Source of the DNA: Gemmatimonadota bacterium
GTDB lineage: Bacteria > Gemmatimonadota > Gemmatimonadetes > Gemmatimonadales > GWC2-71-9
Reading direction: 5' to 3'
Assembly: GCA_003222235.1 (NCBI GenBank)
Contig: QHVD01000296.1
Coordinates: 1-9,591, forward strand
DNA length: 9,591 nucleotides
Under the pieces are notes generated by a model. It was not told the DNA's origin. It did no database searches and worked only from the letters and a program-made list of their open reading frames with translations. Shown one piece after another: positions 6,497 through 9,591 of this stretch. The translations under genes and the position numbers were made by a program. Position 1 is the stretch's first letter. Every line of letters begins with the position of its first letter.

Positions 6497-6739
6497 ATGG
6501 CTGAAGCCACCACCATCACCCCAAAACCCAACGGCCCGCTCGTCGTCCAGGGCCCCGTCAAGATCGTCGCCCCCGACGGTCGCGAGCTGCCAGTGCCGCC
6601 ACGCAAGGACGGCCGACCGGCGGAAGTCGTTGTCCTGTGCCGTTGTGGGGGCTCGGCGACGAAGCCGTTCTGTGACGGAACGCACAAGCGGATCGGCTTT
6701 TGCGACACCCCTCCGGCGGGCCCCGCTCCCACGACCTGA
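6497..6739 (+). CDS. CDGSH-type 2Fe-2S (mitoNEET-like) small protein
   Basis: 80 residues. The CDGSH cluster-binding motif is complete: Cys48-Arg-Cys50-Gly-Gly-Ser-Ala-Thr-Lys-Pro-Phe-Cys59-Asp-Gly-Thr-His63, the three-Cys/one-His ligand set that holds a redox-active, pH-labile 2Fe-2S cluster. Residues 1-45 contain the strand pattern NGPLVVQGPVKIVAPDGREL typical of bacterial single-CDGSH proteins. The tail after His63 is short and Pro-rich. No signal peptide, so cytoplasmic. Proposed roles of the family are electron or Fe-S cluster transfer; the substrate here is not known. Start at ATG 6497 is set by the TATAAT six bases upstream; an upstream in-frame reading to 6257 is Arg-rich and antisense to the neighbouring lipoprotein gene. 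It is followed at 134 bp by the zinc-ribbon gene in the same direction. Confidence 0.95.
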   Translation: MAEATTITPKPNGPLVVQGPVKIVAPDGRELPVPPRKDGRPAEVVVLCRCGGSATKPFCDGTHKRIGFCDTPPAGPAPTT

Positions 6740-6747
6740 GGAGGGGG

Positions 6748-6753
6748 TATTAT
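6748..6753 (+). promoter_or_regulatory. Candidate -10 element for the zinc-ribbon gene
   Basis: TATTAT (5 of 6 to consensus) follows a GAGGAGGGGG stretch 8 bp after the CDGSH stop. No -35 match is seen at 6725-6730. If used, the leader to the ATG at 6874 would be about 114 nt and would include the 6787-6812 hairpin. The two genes could instead be co-transcribed. Confidence 0.3.
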
Positions 6754-6786
6754 GTTGTGACCGTCCTGGCGGGGTGGGGCCGGAGG

Positions 6787-6812
6787 CGGGGGGCGGAGGG
6801 AGCCGCCCCTCG
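6787..6812 (+). promoter_or_regulatory. GC-rich hairpin in the leader of the zinc-ribbon gene
   Basis: CGGGGGGCGG (6787-6796) pairs with CCGCCCCTCG (6803-6812) around a 6-nt loop AGGGAG: ten pairs with one G-U. No U-run follows, so a standard terminator is unlikely. It could attenuate or stabilise the message between the CDGSH and zinc-ribbon genes. Confidence 0.4.
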
Positions 6813-6873
6813 GACGGTGTCGGCGCCCACCTCTCTGCCCCCTGCCCCTGCCGCCCCCGAACGGAGGAGCGAA

Positions 6874-7050
6874 ATGGCGAAGGTTGGAAAAGCTCCGATG
6901 GCCGCGGATGAAGGCTACTGCGTGAAGTGCAAGGCGAAGCGAACGATCTCGAACGCACAGCAGGTGAAGATGGCTAACGGCCGGCCCGCACTGAAGGGTG
7001 TGTGCCCCGTCTGCGGCACGGGGATGTTCAAGATCCTGCCGCCCAAGTGA
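6874..7050 (+). CDS. DUF5679-type zinc-ribbon protein
   Basis: 58 residues. Two CxxC knuckles, Cys16-Val-Lys-Cys19 and Cys44-Pro-Val-Cys47, form a probable zinc ribbon, with the conserved stretch CKAKRTISNAQQVKMANGRP between them and CGTGMFKI after the second pair. This pattern matches DUF5679, a family of very small proteins of unknown function; binding to nucleic acid or protein is typical of such ribbons but unproven here. The first 12 residues are a basic/Ala tail. The ATG at 6874 has GGAGGAG (6863-6869) upstream at good spacing; an in-frame extension to 6700 is non-homologous Arg/Pro-rich sequence overlapping the CDGSH gene. Unlike its upstream neighbour it uses a classical ribosome site. 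A strong terminator follows 25 bp after the stop. Confidence 0.9.
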   Translation: MAKVGKAPMAADEGYCVKCKAKRTISNAQQVKMANGRPALKGVCPVCGTGMFKILPPK

Positions 7051-7075
7051 GCTGATACCCGCTCCGAGAATACGA

Positions 7076-7110
7076 GCCCCCGGTCGGTCCCGGCCGGGGG
7101 CCTGCCTTTT
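7076..7110 (+). terminator. Rho-independent terminator after the zinc-ribbon gene
   Basis: GCCCCCGG (7076-7083) pairs perfectly with CCGGGGGC (7094-7101). The stem extends inward by T-G, C-G and G-C to 11 pairs around a GTCC loop. CTGCC and then TTTT (7107-7110) follow on the plus strand. On the minus strand the flank after the stem is not T-rich, so efficient termination of the convergent HmuY-like gene is less certain. Confidence 0.85.
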
Positions 7111-7123
7111 ACTGGGAGCGGCA

Positions 7124-7735
7124 CTACGGGGCGACCCGCCGGGTGCCCTTCCCCTGATAGGCGTACCGGAAGGTGACGCACGCCGTCCCCACATCCTTGC
7201 AGTAGTAGGTGAGCAACTCGAGCTTGGCGTAGCTCCCCCGGGGCGTCCGCACGCCGTACACGTGACCCCGGGACGTCAGGAGGTGACTGAGCGTGCTGTA
7301 GCTGTACCATTTCCCCACGCCGGGGTTGGTCGTGTCCGGACCGGGCGAATTGGCGACGTAGCCCCCGGCCGGAAGCTCGGTGACGGAGTCGAAAGGGACG
7401 GCGCCCAGGTCAAGGATCCCCCCACCGGGAGCCGTGATGAGGTGGAACCGCCGGAACGCGATGTCCCACGAACCGGAGTCCACCGCGGCGTTGCGCGCGA
7501 AGTCGAAGTAGCGCCAGCGATCGGTCGCGGAAGCGTCGACGGTGTACGTGGCAGGCCCGACGAGCGACTCTCCCACCGTGACAGGAGCCGGCACGGTCAC
7601 CGCGTAGGGCGGAAACTCCGGGCGGGCCAGCGACCCGATGAGCAGGGACGCAACGAGCAGGAGGAAGGCACCGCCCGTCACCAGCACCAGGATGGGGGGC
7701 CGGGCGGCACCGGCCCCTCCCCTGCCTGCGTTCAC
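7124..7735 (-). CDS. Membrane-anchored HmuY-like domain protein
   Basis: 203 residues, starting at a GTG (7735) that overlaps the stop of the upstream P5C dehydrogenase gene as GTGA. Residues about 14-36 are one hydrophobic membrane segment (ILVLVTGGAFLLLVASLLIG) with a short Arg-containing N-terminus, so the rest should face the periplasm. Residues about 62-196 resemble the HmuY family: YTVDASATDRWRYFDF, SWDIAFRRFHLI (89-100), GKWYSYSTLSHLLTSRGHVYGVRT (141-164), then a KLELLTYYC...CVTFRYAYQ end (171-194). The founding HmuY of Porphyromonas is a secreted haem-binding lipoprotein; many distant relatives have unknown ligands, and I cannot confirm haem-ligating residues. Cys179 and Cys186 might form a disulfide. 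A much longer in-frame reading upstream to 8386 is an antiparallel-frame shadow of the dehydrogenase and is not used. It faces the terminator at 7076-7110. Confidence 0.8.
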   Translation of the reverse strand: MNAGRGGAGAARPPILVLVTGGAFLLLVASLLIGSLARPEFPPYAVTVPAPVTVGESLVGPATYTVDASATDRWRYFDFARNAAVDSGSWDIAFRRFHLITAPGGGILDLGAVPFDSVTELPAGGYVANSPGPDTTNPGVGKWYSYSTLSHLLTSRGHVYGVRTPRGSYAKLELLTYYCKDVGTACVTFRYAYQGKGTRRVAP

Positions 7736-9360
7736 GGCTCGGCCATGAACGGATAGGTGAAGCTCTTCGGTGGAATGAAGCTTTCCTTCACCGCCCGCGG
7801 GCTCACCCAGCGAATCAGGTTGAGCAGGCTTCCCGCCTTGTCGTTCGTGCCACTGGCGCGCGCGCCGCCGAACGGTTGCTGTCCCACCACCGCGCCCGTC
7901 GGCTTGTCGTTCACGTAGAAGTTGCCCGCCGCATAGCGCAGCGCGCGCTGCGCCTCGTCCACCGCCTGCCGATCCTGCGCGAAGACCGCGCCGGTGAGCG
8001 CGTAGGGCGACGTTTCGTCCACGAGCGCGAGCGTCTCCTTCCAGCGGGCCTCGGGGTAGGGGTAGACCGAGAGCACCGGCCCGAAGATCTCGTCGCACAT
8101 CGTGCGGTAGGCCGGGTCCGTGGTCTCGAGCAAGGTTGGCTCGACGAAGTAACCGTCCGTGTCGTCGCAGCGGCCCCCGAAGATGACCTGGACGCCCGGA
8201 GCCTGCTTCGCCGCCTCGATGTAGCTCTTGATCTTGTCGAACGCCTTCCGGTCGATCACCGCGCCCATGAAGTTCCGGAAGTCGACCGGATCGCCCATCT
8301 TCACCTCGGCGAGCATGTCGAGCACGCGCTGACGTACTCTGGGCCAAAGCGCGCCGGGCACGTAGGCGCGCGAAGCGGCGCTGCACTTCTGGCCCTGGTA
8401 CTCGTACGCCCCGCGCACGATCGCCGTCGCGAGGGCGTCAACGTCGGCGCTCGCGTGCGCGATGATGAAGTCTTTCCCGCCCGTCTCGCCCACGAGGCGC
8501 GGATAGCCGGCGTAGCCCGCCAGATTCTCGCCGACGCGCTTCCAGAGCGCCTGGAACACCTCGGTTGAGCCGGTGAAGTGAATGCCGGCGAGGGTGCGGT
8601 CGGCGAGCAGCGTCTCGGACACTCGCGTCGCCGGCCCGGGCACGAAGTTGATCACCCCCGGGGGCAGCCCCGCCTCCTCGAGCAGCTTCATGATGAAGTA
8701 GTTCGACAGCACCGAGGCCGACGCCGGCTTCCACACGACCGTGTTCCCCATGATCGCCGGGGACGTGGGGAGATTGCCGCCGATGGAGGTGAAGTTGAAT
8801 GGCGTGATCGCGTAGACGAACCCCTCGAGGGGGCGGTAGTCCAGGTAGTTCCAGCTTCCGGAGGCGGAGATCGGCTGCTCCGCATAGAGACGTTCGGCGA
8901 AGTGGACGTTGAAGCGGAAGAAATCGATCAGCTCGCACGCGGCATCGATCTCCGCCTGATGGGCGGTCTTCGACTGGCCGAGCATCGTCGCCGCGTTGAC
9001 GATCGGCCGGTAGCGGGTGGCGAGGAGGTCCGCCGCCTTGAGAAAGACCGCTGCGCGCCGCTCCAGACTCCACGTCGACCAATCGCGCCGCGCTTCGCGC
9101 GCGGCCGCGATCGCCGCCTGCACCTCGCGCGGCGCGGCCTGGTGCAACCTGGCGAGGACGTGGCGATAGCAGTGCGGCATCACGGCCTCGACCGTCGTGC
9201 CGGTGCGCACCTCTTCGCCGCCGACGATGAGGGGGATCTCGATCTGGCGCGCGGAGAGGTCCTTGAGGGCCCGCTTGAGCTCGACCCGCTCGGCGGCGCC
9301 CGGCGCGTAGGAGAGGACCGGCTCGTTGACCGGCGGGGGGACTTTGAGGATGCCATTCAT
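7732..9360 (-). CDS. pruA: L-glutamate gamma-semialdehyde (1-pyrroline-5-carboxylate) dehydrogenase
   Basis: 542 residues, matching the usual length of the long, monofunctional PruA/ALDH4-type enzymes. It oxidises glutamate semialdehyde, the hydrolysis product of P5C, to glutamate with NAD+, the second step of proline (and ornithine) breakdown, in the cytoplasm. The N-terminus KVPPPVNEPVLSYAPG is typical of this subfamily. The aldehyde-dehydrogenase catalytic set is visible: Asn189 in ITPFNF, Lys211 in VVWKPA, Glu291 in GETGGK and nucleophile Cys326 in GQKCSA. The late motifs EIFGPVL (424-430) and QPFGGARASGTNDKAG are also present. No proline dehydrogenase (PutA N-terminal part or PRODH) is in the window. 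I chose ATG 9360 from the family N-terminus; an in-frame extension to 9483 runs through the palindromic repeat. Its stop overlaps the HmuY-like start by 4 bp. Confidence 0.96.
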   Translation of the reverse strand: MNGILKVPPPVNEPVLSYAPGAAERVELKRALKDLSARQIEIPLIVGGEEVRTGTTVEAVMPHCYRHVLARLHQAAPREVQAAIAAAREARRDWSTWSLERRAAVFLKAADLLATRYRPIVNAATMLGQSKTAHQAEIDAACELIDFFRFNVHFAERLYAEQPISASGSWNYLDYRPLEGFVYAITPFNFTSIGGNLPTSPAIMGNTVVWKPASASVLSNYFIMKLLEEAGLPPGVINFVPGPATRVSETLLADRTLAGIHFTGSTEVFQALWKRVGENLAGYAGYPRLVGETGGKDFIIAHASADVDALATAIVRGAYEYQGQKCSAASRAYVPGALWPRVRQRVLDMLAEVKMGDPVDFRNFMGAVIDRKAFDKIKSYIEAAKQAPGVQVIFGGRCDDTDGYFVEPTLLETTDPAYRTMCDEIFGPVLSVYPYPEARWKETLALVDETSPYALTGAVFAQDRQAVDEAQRALRYAAGNFYVNDKPTGAVVGQQPFGGARASGTNDKAGSLLNLIRWVSPRAVKESFIPPKSFTYPFMAEP

Positions 9361-9367
9361 GAGGCGC

Positions 9368-9376
9368 AATTTAACA
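9368..9376 (-). promoter_or_regulatory. Extended -10 promoter of pruA, leaderless
   Basis: On the minus strand TGT TAAATT (9376-9368) is a TGn-extended -10 with TANNNT core (4 of 6). Seven bases (GCGCCTC) separate it from the ATG at 9360, which places the expected transcription start on the start codon. No ribosome-binding site is visible. A weak -35-like CTGACG lies at 9398-9393. Confidence 0.45.
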
Positions 9377-9400
9377 GTGAAGAGTCGCCTGTCGTCAGGG

Positions 9401-9559
9401 CAGTTCCAAGACGCCAAGCCGTCAAGCCAGCCGTAAGCCGTAAGCCGCAAGCGGTTGACAGTCGGACAACGCCAGCCGCGCATGACTGGGATCCGCCGAC
9501 TGGGAACCGCTTGCGGCTCGCGGCTTGCAACTTCACTGGCGGCTTGGCGCCGGGAACTG
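9401..9559. repeat. Long imperfect palindrome (REP/MITE-like) upstream of pruA
   Basis: Paired blocks, all but the outermost sharing one centre near 9480.5: CGCCAAGCCG 9412-9421 with 9540-9549 (10 of 10), AGCCGCAAGCGGTT 9443-9456 with 9505-9518 (14 of 14), CAGTCGG 9459-9465 with 9496-9502 (7 of 7), and AAGCCG within the 21-nt linkers. Shifted by one base, CAGTTCC 9401-9407 pairs with GGAACTG 9553-9559 (7 of 7). About 30 nt in the middle are unpaired. No coding potential is convincing inside it. It could be an extragenic palindromic repeat, a small non-autonomous element, or a folded RNA. Confidence 0.7.
9432..9452. repeat. Heptamer tandem repeat CGTAAGC/CGCAAGC
   Basis: Three direct units of 7 bp: CGTAAGC, CGTAAGC, CGCAAGC. 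Related AAGCC words precede it at about 9416-9427, and the same word in reverse (GGCTT) recurs on the right arm of the palindrome at about 9522-9526 and 9541-9545. The repeat forms part of the left arm. Confidence 0.6.
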
Positions 9560-9591
9560 TGAAGCGTTATTCCAAGGGATGAGCATCGACC

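Noticed and set aside
7736..8386. N-terminal extension of the HmuY-like gene
   Set aside because: This is an alternate frame of pruA on the same strand; the GTG at 7735, overlapping the pruA stop, gives a sensible membrane anchor directly before the HmuY-like domain.
8578..9582. 334-codon open frame on the plus strand
   Set aside because: Antisense to pruA and through the palindrome; composition is Arg/Asp/Gly-biased without recognisable domains.
9579..9591. ATG AGC ATC GAC at the right edge, possibly a divergent gene start
   Set aside because: Only four codons are visible and AAGGG directly abuts the ATG with no spacing, so it cannot be supported.
1..9591. CRISPR array, tRNA, rRNA, insertion sequence, toxin-antitoxin or phage genes
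   Set aside because: Looked for repeats with regular spacers, cloverleaf sequences, transposase motifs and small overlapping gene pairs with such motifs; none seen.

Overview
The window is G+C-rich bacterial chromosomal DNA from what looks like a Gemmatimonadota or related free-living lineage. This placement is an inference from the base composition, the ECF-sigma/glycogen-binding-domain gene pair, the HmuY-like protein beside a long-form P5C dehydrogenase, and several small secreted proteins; no rRNA or other marker gene is present to settle it. I find ten complete protein-coding genes and no tRNA, rRNA, CRISPR array, insertion sequence or phage gene. No stretch longer than about 300 bp lacks a gene.

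Layout. 58-1182 (-) is a TPR protein with an unrecognised C-terminal module. It diverges from argJ at 1269-2525 (+), the arginine-biosynthesis acetyltransferase. argJ converges, with no gap between stop codons, on a small Lys/Ala-rich secreted protein at 2526-2747 (-). 2880-4710 (-) is a tight three-gene operon: an ECF sigma factor, then a membrane protein with an anti-sigma-like layout and an extracytoplasmic glycogen-binding-type (CBM48/E-set) domain, then a secreted helical protein. Both junctions are 4-bp ATGA overlaps. 4819-6351 (-) is a lipoprotein-type DUF255/YyaL-like thioredoxin-fold protein. It diverges from a CDGSH iron-sulfur protein (6497-6739, +), which is followed by a DUF5679 zinc-ribbon protein (6874-7050, +) and a strong intrinsic terminator. 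7124-7735 (-), a membrane-anchored HmuY-like protein, overlaps by GTGA the end of 7732-9360 (-), an L-glutamate gamma-semialdehyde (P5C) dehydrogenase. The right edge (9401-9559) holds a long, almost symmetric imperfect palindrome containing heptamer repeats.

How the genes work together. ArgJ makes N-acetylglutamate and ornithine, and P5C dehydrogenase makes glutamate from proline/ornithine-derived semialdehyde, so glutamate connects the two, but they lie in separate units. The sigma operon reads as a self-contained envelope-sensing unit in which the transmembrane partner carries a potential ligand-binding domain outside the cytoplasm; this is inference from order and coupling. The two small metal-binding proteins (2Fe-2S and zinc ribbon) lie in the same direction before one terminator.

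Points for a second look: the sigma/CBM48 operon, apparent leaderless promoters for three genes, a G10 tract touching the CDGSH promoter, the divergent lipoprotein DUF255 protein, the PruA-HmuY coupling, and the 159-bp palindrome.
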